DNA of 64,000 nt. Source: Flammeovirgaceae bacterium UBA4465 (GTDB lineage Bacteria; Bacteroidota; Bacteroidia; Cytophagales; Cyclobacteriaceae). The position numbers and the translations under genes are program-made. Below are positions 16,921-25,479 of this stretch, in pieces (position 1 is the stretch's first letter; every line of letters begins with the position of its first letter). The stretch spans positions 107,984-171,983 of the forward strand of contig CAJJBF010000009.1 of assembly GCA_905182375.1 (NCBI GenBank), read 5' to 3'. The notes below the pieces were generated by a model. That model did no database searches and was not told the DNA's origin. It saw only the letters and a program-made list of their open reading frames with translations.

Positions 16921-18483
16921 ATGAAACTAATAACAAGACTTACTTTTGCTCTTTCTATATTAACGCTTTTAAGTTGTACAAAATCTGAACAGAAAAGTCC
17001 TGCACCAAAAATTGCCATTGCGGGACTCGCCATTGAATCCAGTACCTTTTCCCCTGCCTTAACACATGAGGAAGCTTTTCATGCCAAGACGGGCAAAGCT
17101 ATTTTCGATAATTATCCTTTTTTAGCTCAAAATTCTCCTATGAGACAGCGGGCCAATTGGGTACCTATCCTCCAAGGTCATGCGCTACCCGGAGGTCGAG
17201 TTACCCGTGAAGCTTATGAGCGCCTGGTCACTAAAACATTAGATTCACTCAATAAATATAAACCTTATGATGGATTATTTTTTGATATTCACGGCGCGAT
17301 GAGTGTCGTAGGTCTAGATGATCCTGAAGGGGACTTCATCGAAAGAATTAGAAAGGTAATTGGTACTCAAACACTCATTTCAACTTCCATGGATTTACAT
17401 GGAAATGTTTCTCAAAAATTGGCCCAGTACACAGATCTGATCACCTGCTATCGTATGGCTCCGCATGAGGATGCGCTCGAATCGAAAGAACGCGCAGTAG
17501 AAAACCTTTTGGTCCGACTGGAAAATGGCAAAGGAAAACCCGCATTCAAAGCATGGATTCCCATTCCTATATTATTGCCAGGTGAAAAAACAAGCACCCG
17601 CATTGAACCTGGGAAGAGTCTTTATGCACAAGTAGCTCCTTCCGCTGCTCAAGAGGGCATCATCGACGCTGCCATTTGGATTGGTTATGCTTGGGCTGAC
17701 GAGCCAAGAAATCATGCCGTGGTCATGGTAACCGGTGATGACCAGCTCGCCGTCAAGAAAACAGCCAAACTTTTGGCCTCCAGCTTCTGGAAAAAACGAA
17801 ACAAATTCGAATTCGTGGCTCCCACAACTACTTTCGAAAAGAGTTTGTCTTATGCCTTAGCAAGTGAAAAAAAACCCTACATCATTAGTGACATGGGTGA
17901 CAATCCTACAGCAGGAGGCGCGGGAGACGTCACTTGGACTTTGAGGGAAATACTGGCGCACCCCGACCTCAAATCAAGCAGTGGTCCCGAACTTATATAC
18001 GCGTCGATACCTGGGCCTGAACTCATAGAACAAGCCATTGCTGTAGGTATTGGTGGGAAGGTAACTGCCAATGTAGGTGCACAAATAGATCATCGCTATG
18101 CACCTCCTATTAGACTCGAGGGAACCGTAGAAGCCCTCATCCAAGGAGATGTATATGCTGAGACAGAAGCAGTGGTCAAGGTGGGCAGTGTTCAAGTTAT
18201 TGTTACCAAAAAAAGAAAACCCTATCATCATGAGAAAGATTTTACCCAATTGGGACTGGATCCCAGAAATTCATCAATTCTTGTTGTAAAAATTGGCTAC
18301 TTAGTTCCTGAGCTTTATGATATGCGGGGAGATTGGATCATGGCCCTTACCCCCGGTGGCGTGGACCAAGATCTGGAAAGATTAGATTATAAAAGGATTA
18401 AACGACCCATGTTTCCTCTAGATAAAGAGATGGCAGATCCAGACCTAAGTGTCCGTTGGATACCAAGTATTAAAATTCAATGA
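16921..18483 (+). CDS. M81-family metallopeptidase (MlrC-like) lipoprotein
   Basis: 520 residues. Lipoprotein signal ending LTLLSC (Cys at residue 19). IAIAGLAIESSTFSP, DGLFFDIHGAMSVVG with DPEGDFIERIR, STSMDLHGNVS and TCYRMAPHEDALESKERA are the metal-site blocks of the MlrC N-terminal domain (zinc ligands Asp/His in DIHGA and DLHGN); the C-terminal domain has SDMGDNPTAGGAGDVTW. The best-known member, MlrC, cleaves linearised microcystin tetrapeptide; most members have unknown peptide substrates. The lipid anchor puts it outside the cytoplasm, unlike classical MlrC. Single gene. Confidence 0.88.
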   Translation: MKLITRLTFALSILTLLSCTKSEQKSPAPKIAIAGLAIESSTFSPALTHEEAFHAKTGKAIFDNYPFLAQNSPMRQRANWVPILQGHALPGGRVTREAYERLVTKTLDSLNKYKPYDGLFFDIHGAMSVVGLDDPEGDFIERIRKVIGTQTLISTSMDLHGNVSQKLAQYTDLITCYRMAPHEDALESKERAVENLLVRLENGKGKPAFKAWIPIPILLPGEKTSTRIEPGKSLYAQVAPSAAQEGIIDAAIWIGYAWADEPRNHAVVMVTGDDQLAVKKTAKLLASSFWKKRNKFEFVAPTTTFEKSLSYALASEKKPYIISDMGDNPTAGGAGDVTWTLREILAHPDLKSSSGPELIYASIPGPELIEQAIAVGIGGKVTANVGAQIDHRYAPPIRLEGTVEALIQGDVYAETEAVVKVGSVQVIVTKKRKPYHHEKDFTQLGLDPRNSSILVVKIGYLVPELYDMRGDWIMALTPGGVDQDLERLDYKRIKRPMFPLDKEMADPDLSVRWIPSIKIQ

Positions 18484-18573
18484 TCTGGGCTCAAATATGT
18501 CTCTATCATATTTTCAAAAAAATAAATCCTTAATCCAAGTGATTATAATAACTTTACTACTAAACGCAATAAA

Positions 18574-19446
18574 ATGAAATCATTAAAACTATTTTTTTTA
18601 ATCTTTTCGACCCTCCTATTATATAATTGTGATGAGGGCTTAAATCTTATAGAAGATCAAGATCAACTCATCGAAGATATTTACCTTTTTGATATAGGTA
18701 ACAAAGGATCCTCAGCTGACTTTTGCCTCACCTTCACCAATTCGAAAAAAGCACAAATTTCAGGCTATCGCGTCATGCTGATACCTATAGAGGTCATAAA
18801 TGAATTTAGTGAAAGGAAAGCCTTTTTATTAGCCCCGGAGTCTTATACAGAGAGTCCCATCACTTCAAATGACATTAATGTCGTTTATTTTGAAAATCAA
18901 CTTGATACAGAAGGTGATTTAGTTACCACCAATAAAAATTATGTTGCCAAGATTATGATGATAGGTGAAAACTTTAATCAACTTTCATTTCAAAGTTCTA
19001 ACACTATTTCTTTAACCAATCAAGCTCCTCTCACAGGTTATTATAAAGGTACTCTTAGAACAAATATGAGAGAAAATGGTGCCTTTTTCTCTTCTGGAAA
19101 TGAACAAATTTTGATGGTTTCGGGGAACATCAAGCAACTCGAAGGCTTGGATGAATACTCAGGTAACTTTGAGTTTAGAATACCATTTAATAGTTTTGGA
19201 AGTAACAATTATTCATTGGAATCTGGTACTTTGAGATTCAAATATTCAGATAATTTCTTCTCATCCATAGAGGGCAGCAGTTTTTTAAATAATTATATGG
19301 TTAGCTATACAAATTGTCTTGAAGAATGTCTTGAAAATTGTATTGGCAATTTTTTAGGTCAACTTACAAATGATGTATACTTAAATTTTATCGGTGAGGG
19401 TTGTGATGTTGGCCTTTTTGAAATGGTCCTCATACGGTCAGTATAA
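18574..19446 (+). CDS. Lipoprotein of unknown function
   Basis: 290 residues. Lipoprotein signal FLIFSTLLLYNC (Cys at residue 19) followed by an acidic segment (DEGLNLIEDQDQLIEDI). The body is beta-rich with no recognised domain. The last 60 residues hold four cysteines in CLEECLENC and GEGCD, which may form disulfides. It ends 17 bases from the 3' end of the convergent envelope operon. Confidence 0.6.
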   Translation: MKSLKLFFLIFSTLLLYNCDEGLNLIEDQDQLIEDIYLFDIGNKGSSADFCLTFTNSKKAQISGYRVMLIPIEVINEFSERKAFLLAPESYTESPITSNDINVVYFENQLDTEGDLVTTNKNYVAKIMMIGENFNQLSFQSSNTISLTNQAPLTGYYKGTLRTNMRENGAFFSSGNEQILMVSGNIKQLEGLDEYSGNFEFRIPFNSFGSNNYSLESGTLRFKYSDNFFSSIEGSSFLNNYMVSYTNCLEECLENCIGNFLGQLTNDVYLNFIGEGCDVGLFEMVLIRSV

Positions 19447-19463
19447 ATTGAGGCTGATCAAAA

Positions 19464-20603
19464 TTAGTTTATCACTACTTTTTTAACCAAAAATTCATAT
19501 TTAGCATCAGATAATCGCTTTCTAAACATAAAGTATGCAGCATTATTATTAATGTTTTGTGACACTAAATCAAACTGATTCCAAAATAAATCATCATTTT
19601 GATCTTCATTACCTTCAAGAATAACCGTACTCCCCTCCAAAACACCCTCCGAATTCAATGTTACTAAATCTAATGTTAACATTTGTTCCACAAATATGCC
19701 ATCACCCTTTTCAATCGCTTTAGAGATACCTAAAACCATATGAATACCTTTTTTACTTGTAAAGACTTTTAGCAGTGTATTTTTTTTATCTGTTGCTGTT
19801 AGAATTAAATCAGAAAGCCAAATGTTTCGATCAAAAGTCAAATCTTCATTATAAATTTTTAATTCGTTAGCAGATCCTACTAAAATGATTTTATCATCAA
19901 TGGACAATAAGTTCTTTACCTGAGTATTTGTGGAGGTAGATATCAAAGTATCTGTTGTCACATTCCATAAAAATAACTGATCTTGAAAAGCATAGTAGAG
20001 ATTATTGGGTCCGCTTGTTACAAAACCTTCCATTGATTTTGACAAATCGATATTTCCTATTTCAAACCTATGAGTAGACAAAGTATCTATATTATTATCT
20101 AAGAGTGAATAATAAACAATTTCTGCATTCAAATAAACCTCATTTCCATCATTTATAGATGGCAATGATTCTAATACACCATATAACGACTGCTGATCAA
20201 TAGGACTAAAGGTTCCACTCTCTACATTTTCATGATAAAATACTGAAGATTCAGATTCCTCACTAATAAGTCTAAGGCCAAAAACAGACTCTATATTGTT
20301 CTTACTAACTGCAGTAATTATAAACTTACTCTTCCCTCCCAAGGAAATTACATCCTTTACAGAAAAATCTATAAATTCATAAAAATCGCTTATTGGTATG
20401 ATAGATATTTCATTATTTATCCCGCCAATAGTATAATAATTGCTCGGAAAAGCAATGACAGGTATGGTAGAATTAGAAGCTTCGATAGCTCCAATATCTG
20501 CTACTTCATAAAAATACCAAGCATTTTTTTGCCCAGCTCTGTTGATATCCTCAAATTCACAAGACGACGTAAAAACTAGAACTAAAATAACTAAAAATCT
20601 CAT
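19464..20603 (-). CDS. Lipoprotein of unknown function, third gene of envelope operon
   Basis: 379 residues with lipoprotein signal VILVLVFTSSC (Cys ~15). The rest is beta-rich with repeated short strand/turn patterns (for example FLWNVTTDTLISTSTN, LIVGSANELKIYNED-type blocks), as in beta-propellers, but no standard repeat motif is clear. The start overlaps the stop of the beta-barrel gene by 4 bases (ATGA), so the two products should be made together. Confidence 0.65.
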   Translation of the reverse strand: MRFLVILVLVFTSSCEFEDINRAGQKNAWYFYEVADIGAIEASNSTIPVIAFPSNYYTIGGINNEISIIPISDFYEFIDFSVKDVISLGGKSKFIITAVSKNNIESVFGLRLISEESESSVFYHENVESGTFSPIDQQSLYGVLESLPSINDGNEVYLNAEIVYYSLLDNNIDTLSTHRFEIGNIDLSKSMEGFVTSGPNNLYYAFQDQLFLWNVTTDTLISTSTNTQVKNLLSIDDKIILVGSANELKIYNEDLTFDRNIWLSDLILTATDKKNTLLKVFTSKKGIHMVLGISKAIEKGDGIFVEQMLTLDLVTLNSEGVLEGSTVILEGNEDQNDDLFWNQFDLVSQNINNNAAYFMFRKRLSDAKYEFLVKKVVIN

Positions 20604-21622
20604 TTGAATTTAGGTTTTAACAAAGCCACAGAAAAACTAAAGTGATTGAAGTGATTATTGTAATTGACAAAGGATGGAGAATTATAGAGATATTTAATAT
20701 TTTGATCCCAACTCACCTTTTTAGCCCTAGAGGAGAGTCCCATACTATACGTAAATCTTGGTCGGACGATAAAATATTTTGTTTTAACATTTAAAAATAT
20801 ACCTAACGCAAAATCATAGTTAAAATGGGTTCTTATATTATCCAAACTCAATATACTTCCTGAAGCCTGCTTTTGATCCCAATTATTTAAAACCCTCAAA
20901 ACTGTCCCTAATTGAATGTTAATTGTGTTACCGTCTAACAACCAAGGTAAACGATAATTCACCATAATAGGTACTTGCCAATCAGTGATACTGATAAATA
21001 TTTTTTGCCCTTTGTAATTATCAAGATAATTATAATTAATTTTTTGAAACCCGATGCCACTCTCCAGTTCTAAGCGCGTTCTAATTTGCCTTATAAAAAT
21101 CCATTTCAGAGACATCCCAAATTCTGATTTGACTTCAGATATTAAATTATCAACTTTTATTCCTCCAATAGTTTGAGCAGTATTCAAATCAAAAACACTA
21201 TTAAATACATCATCCAAATGTACAGAAGAGAGATTTAATCCTATGTCAAGCCCAAATTGAATCTGTGGTCTTTGACTTATTTCAAACAATCCATTCTTAA
21301 AACTATATGGACGGTCGGGGCTTGTTTTGTATGTTAAGTTTCGATTTAGAATACTCGAAATATAATGCGCTCCCTGATTCGTTGAGTCCATCAAATAAAA
21401 AGCATTAGAGGTCAAGTCAAAAGCCTCAAGAATTTGTTTTTTATCTAATTTTTGCTGAGCTAAGCAAGGTTTTAAGAGGTCTATGATTAACTCTATTTTT
21501 CCTTCTTGATAATATTTATTGGCCAGCTTTAATTTTTGTTCACAATTTTGAGCCAATAAAGGATAGCTGGTAAAAATAAAGCCTCCTATTAAAAAAAAAA
21601 TTACTATTAACGGGTTTTTCAT
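20600..21622 (-). CDS. Outer-membrane beta-barrel protein, second gene of envelope operon
   Basis: About 340 residues from ATG at 21620-21622; a longer frame upstream would overlap the WD40 gene by 56 bases and lacks a sensible signal. Signal peptide FFLIGGFIFTSYPLLAQ, then a short helical TPR-like piece (CEQKLKLANKYYQEGKIELIIDLL region), then alternating hydrophobic strands typical of an 8- to 10-stranded barrel (QFGLDIGLNLSSV, FGMSLKWIF, YDFALGIFLNV, FIVRPRFTYSMGL). The combination of helical head and PorT-like barrel suggests an outer-membrane anchor. No exact family recognised. Confidence 0.68.
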   Translation of the reverse strand: MKNPLIVIFFLIGGFIFTSYPLLAQNCEQKLKLANKYYQEGKIELIIDLLKPCLAQQKLDKKQILEAFDLTSNAFYLMDSTNQGAHYISSILNRNLTYKTSPDRPYSFKNGLFEISQRPQIQFGLDIGLNLSSVHLDDVFNSVFDLNTAQTIGGIKVDNLISEVKSEFGMSLKWIFIRQIRTRLELESGIGFQKINYNYLDNYKGQKIFISITDWQVPIMVNYRLPWLLDGNTINIQLGTVLRVLNNWDQKQASGSILSLDNIRTHFNYDFALGIFLNVKTKYFIVRPRFTYSMGLSSRAKKVSWDQNIKYLYNSPSFVNYNNHFNHFSFSVALLKPKFK

Positions 21623-21626
21623 CAAT

Positions 21627-23060
21627 CTAATCTTGTGGTAAAGCATCAATTTCGCAATGATAGGGCAAATATGGGCGCTCATCGCCTACATACTTGGACC
21701 ACGCCTCCCTGGACAATGGTTCAATTGAACTTTGGCACAGTAAATGTTTTAATTTTTCTAGGTTTAAGTCATAGTATTTTATTGTACCATTTATCTCCCC
21801 TATCACAAGTCTTTGCGCCTTTTCGTCAAAAGATAAATGGGTAATAAAACTCGATTGATCATAGAGTTTAATAGGAAAAGTATCAAGGTTATGAAGATCC
21901 CAAATATCAACCGTTTTATCAAAACTTGCCGAAAACAAGCGTTGGTCATTGTCAAATGACAAGGCCGAAATTCTTGCATTATGACCACTTAAGAAGGCAC
22001 TTTCCCTTTGATTTGATAAATCAAACAAAGAAATGTCACCCGAAATATATCCGATTGCTAGGGTTTTGAACAAATTATCCATCACAATTTTGTTTGGCAT
22101 TCCCTTAAATACTATTGATTGTTTTAATGATTCTCCAGTGTCTGTATTTAATTCGTACAGACGATCGGCATCTAAAATAAGGTAGCCTGCAGGTGACTCT
22201 ATAATTTCACCTACATGAAAATTTAGTAGCTGCTTGTTCCAGACAATATTATCAGGACTATTTACGGTCAATTGAAACCATTCATTTTTTGAAAAAATAT
22301 TCCATCCATCGTCAGAAGGAAATATTTTTACTCGCCGGAAGTCTAATTCACTATTGATAATCTCAATGTACTGATCTGTTTCTGAATCAATTTGAATAAA
22401 TTTCCCGTTTCCTATATACAAGATTGTTTTTTGACCCTCAGTAGCTAAATCTATTATTTGATAATTGGGAATGGAAGAGGGAATAATTTTCATTTTTTCT
22501 CCCCGCCAAAAAAATATAAAGCGATTTTCTATTTCTTGTGGCCTAAACAAAGTTTTACTTTCTTCCCAAAAAATTAACTTCCCACCATTTCCCAAAGAAA
22601 AATAACCGTTATCCCCTCTCTTCAAATAAGAAATTCCTATATTCTCGTGTCCCGAAAAATGATTAAACTCATCTCCCAGTGTTGACTTAACAGCATCATA
22701 AAGTGCATTATATGTGGGCGTTATAATCTGATTTGATGATGATCTCCTATTTGCTTCAGCATACGCTTGTAGTGCTAATTGTGATTTTAAAGGATTATTT
22801 TTTTCATACAAAGATCTCCATGATAATGGGAAATCCTTTTCAATTTTACCTTGAATGTGGTTATCCACAGGAGTATCAATTTTAATTAATTCTCTTGTGA
22901 CTTCTTTATAAATTTTGAAATTGTGACTGATAGATAGAGACCGATTTGGAAATCCGATAAGCACTGAACTCAAAAAGATTATTGGTAAAAAGCTTGGGTA
23001 AGAGATATTTAAAAGACGCATGTTGAAAATATTATTCTCATAATTTGGGTGAGATAGCAA
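21627..23060 (-). CDS. Secreted WD40-repeat protein, first gene of envelope operon
   Basis: Up to 477 residues; an ATG at 23019-23021 gives MRLLNISYPSFLPIIFLSS, a more natural signal or anchor. A short helical segment LALQAYAEANRRS, then YNALYDAVKSTLG, matches the linker found before WD40 propellers in Bacteroidota signalling ATPases, here without the ATPase. The propeller's clearest blade is LSGHNARISALSFDNDQR with FSASFDKTVDIWDL. The C-terminus ends SREAWSKYVGDERPYLPYHC. The stop lies 4 bases before the barrel-protein start. Role unknown; likely a periplasmic or surface scaffold. Confidence 0.7.
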   Translation of the reverse strand: MLSHPNYENNIFNMRLLNISYPSFLPIIFLSSVLIGFPNRSLSISHNFKIYKEVTRELIKIDTPVDNHIQGKIEKDFPLSWRSLYEKNNPLKSQLALQAYAEANRRSSSNQIITPTYNALYDAVKSTLGDEFNHFSGHENIGISYLKRGDNGYFSLGNGGKLIFWEESKTLFRPQEIENRFIFFWRGEKMKIIPSSIPNYQIIDLATEGQKTILYIGNGKFIQIDSETDQYIEIINSELDFRRVKIFPSDDGWNIFSKNEWFQLTVNSPDNIVWNKQLLNFHVGEIIESPAGYLILDADRLYELNTDTGESLKQSIVFKGMPNKIVMDNLFKTLAIGYISGDISLFDLSNQRESAFLSGHNARISALSFDNDQRLFSASFDKTVDIWDLHNLDTFPIKLYDQSSFITHLSFDEKAQRLVIGEINGTIKYYDLNLEKLKHLLCQSSIEPLSREAWSKYVGDERPYLPYHCEIDALPQD

Positions 23061-23435
23061 TCAAAATTATATTATTTACTCAGCTACCCTTGCTTTTTTA
23101 AACCTTGGTCAAATTTTTATAAAAAAATTTACGTAAAAATAGCATGTTATATTCTTAATAATGCAACCAATGTCTAATAAAATTTCAGCCTTACTTATTT
23201 GGAACAACCTCATATAAATACGACCAATCTGTATCACCCAAAAAATACCTCATCACGAAGAAAAGAAAATTCTTGAATCAAAAAAATGGTAGCAAATATT
23301 CAATAATTATAGTGATCTTGTATAATGTAAAAAAGATGTCAATTTCGATATCTTTTAGGTATATCCCTAAATTTTTCTGTTTGTTTAATAGAGATAATCT
23401 CCCTAAATTTCGTCTCAAACCAATATAACTCCCAC
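23061..23435. other. Divergent upstream gap
   Basis: About 375 AT-rich bases between two divergent genes, so it must hold promoters in both directions. No exact TAnnTTTG box, operator or RNA was recognised. Confidence 0.45.
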
Positions 23436-24387
23436 ATGAATCATAGGCTAAGTATGGATAAAATTAGACAGGCAATCCCTTTGATTGACCCGTCCTTCTT
23501 AAACACACCTCAATTTATTTCCAAAGGCTTGAGTGATCACTTCGATTGCCAACTTACGGTCAAAATTGAAACCCTTAATCCCATCAAATCCTTCAAAGGA
23601 CGGGGTGCTGAAACGCTCATATCCCAAGCAGCACCTGATGAGCCCATCGTATGTGCCAGTGCAGGAAATTTTGGCCAAGCCATGGCTTATGCCTGCCAAA
23701 AGAAAAAGATTCCCCTTACAGTTTTTGCAAGCAAAAATGCCAATACCTATAAAATTGATAAGAGGACCCAGAGGAGGATTGATTTTGATGGGTGAAGACT
23801 TTGATGAAGCCAAAATAATAGCGAAAACGCATGCCAAAAAACTACAACTGCGATTCGTTGAAGACAGTCAAGATATCGAAACCCTTGCGGGAGCAGGTAC
23901 TATAGGATTGGAATTATTGAACCTCCCTTATACCTTAGATGCACTGCTGATTTCTTTGGGAAATGGAGCCTTATTGGGCGGTATTGGTCGGGTTATTAAA
24001 GAATTAAGTCCTCAAACAGAATTAATAGCCGTACAAGCGGAGGGCGCTCCTGCCATGATTGAATCCATTCGCAGCCAAAAGCTGATCAGTCATCCTTCTG
24101 TGAACACCATTTCTGATGGTATCGCAATTAGACTCCCTGTGAAACAATCGTTACTCGATTTAGAGCATTTGATAGATGATACCCTTTTGGTTTCAGATCG
24201 TACTACTTTAAAAGCTATGAAACTCCTACATCAGCATTTGGGTATCGTAAGCGAGCCTTCTGCTGCGGTTGGTATCGCAGCAATACTAGATAACAAAGAT
24301 CGGTGGCGCAGTAAAAAAGTGGGAGCTGTTATTTGTGGAAGTAATTTAACTCCCGACCAATTAAAAAATTGGATAATGAATCCCTGA
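23436..24387 (+). pseudogene. PLP-dependent serine/threonine dehydratase-like enzyme, frameshifted
   Basis: The first frame (23436-23795) contains KSFKGRGAET with the PLP lysine and CASAGNFGQAMAYA; the second (through 24387) contains LILMGEDFDEAK, ETLAGAGTIGLELL, the phosphate loop LGNGALLGGIG and ICGSNLTPDQ. Joined they give about 316 residues, the usual length of a threonine/serine dehydratase of fold type II. The join is at ~23767-23775, where one surplus base (for example one C of CCC) shifts the frame; without it the text reads KIDKRTRGGLILMGED. The residues needed for catalysis are all present, so the gene is probably functional if the break is a sequence error. Confidence 0.82.
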
Positions 24388-24639
24388 TTAAAGAAATATA
24401 TAAACTTCAACAAACTGAAATATAATTTTTTACTGAGGTAAAATCAATGGCTTTTTTGAAGTTTTAATTGCGCTTAGATACTCCGTATTGAGGGAACTTA
24501 TTTTTTATTTTCTGAGTTTTTTATTTTAAGAATTAATAGGTGTTTACCTAAGTGTGTTGAAAATTTAAATTCTCTTGATGATATCAAAAGTTTAAAACTG
24601 ACCACACTGCCTAGCCAACATAAAAATCAATACTACCCA

Positions 24640-25428
24640 ATGAATATGATCGCACACATTACTCACGAACTTTCTGATCTTAGAAAAAATTTACGTGACC
24701 ACAAAATATATGGAACCCTACAAAATACTAGGGATATAAAAATTTTCATGGAACATCACATCTTTGCGGTTTGGGACTTCATGTCATTACTCAAATCTTT
24801 ACAGCAAAGTCTTACGCACGTGCATACGCCTTGGACGCCCGCCAAAAACCCAACTTTAGCTAGATTTATCAATGAAATTGTATTAGGTGAAGAAAGCGAT
24901 TTGAATGAGTTAAATCAACCCAAAAGCCATTTTGAAATGTATTTAGAGGCCATGGCACAAATGGGAGCTAGTACTTCAAAAATTGACGCTTTTATAAAAG
25001 AAATTAAAAAGGGTACAGAGGTAGAAAAAGCTTTAGACGATCTCCAGCTCGAAAAAAGAGTAGCTGACTTTACAAAATATACGTTCCAAATCATTTCAAC
25101 CCAAAAAGTACACTTGATCGCAGCTGCTTTCACCTTTGGTCGAGAAGACATTATTCCAGATATGTTTAATGAGATCTTAAGCGAAGGAGATATCAATAAT
25201 GAAAAGTATAACAAAATTACCTACTATTTTAACCGACATATTGAGCTTGACGGCGACGAACACGGCCCTTTATCCTTACAAATGGTTTCTGAACTTTGTG
25301 GGGATGACGCTCAAAAATGGAAAGAAGTCCTGGATGTAGCGAAAGAAGCCTTAAGGCACCGAATCCATCTTTGGGACGCAATATCCGATAAAATAATAGA
25401 ACAAAAAGTTTCAGTCAACAGCTACTAA
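24640..25428 (+). CDS. DUF3050 family protein (heme-oxygenase-like fold)
   Basis: 262 residues. [49 protein letters not shown] and [15 protein letters not shown] are the consecutive signature blocks of DUF3050; conserved His and Glu residues (HH, EE, H) suggest a di-metal site of the heme-oxygenase-like fold, as in the wider CADD/TenA superfamily. No signal peptide, so cytosolic. Length is normal. Function unknown; single gene. Confidence 0.88.
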   Translation: MNMIAHITHELSDLRKNLRDHKIYGTLQNTRDIKIFMEHHIFAVWDFMSLLKSLQQSLTHVHTPWTPAKNPTLARFINEIVLGEESDLNELNQPKSHFEMYLEAMAQMGASTSKIDAFIKEIKKGTEVEKALDDLQLEKRVADFTKYTFQIISTQKVHLIAAAFTFGREDIIPDMFNEILSEGDINNEKYNKITYYFNRHIELDGDEHGPLSLQMVSELCGDDAQKWKEVLDVAKEALRHRIHLWDAISDKIIEQKVSVNSY

Positions 25429-25479
25429 ATACTCTTGAAGAGTGGTGGAAAATTCGTTGGAACGCTTCTTTTTTCCCTT

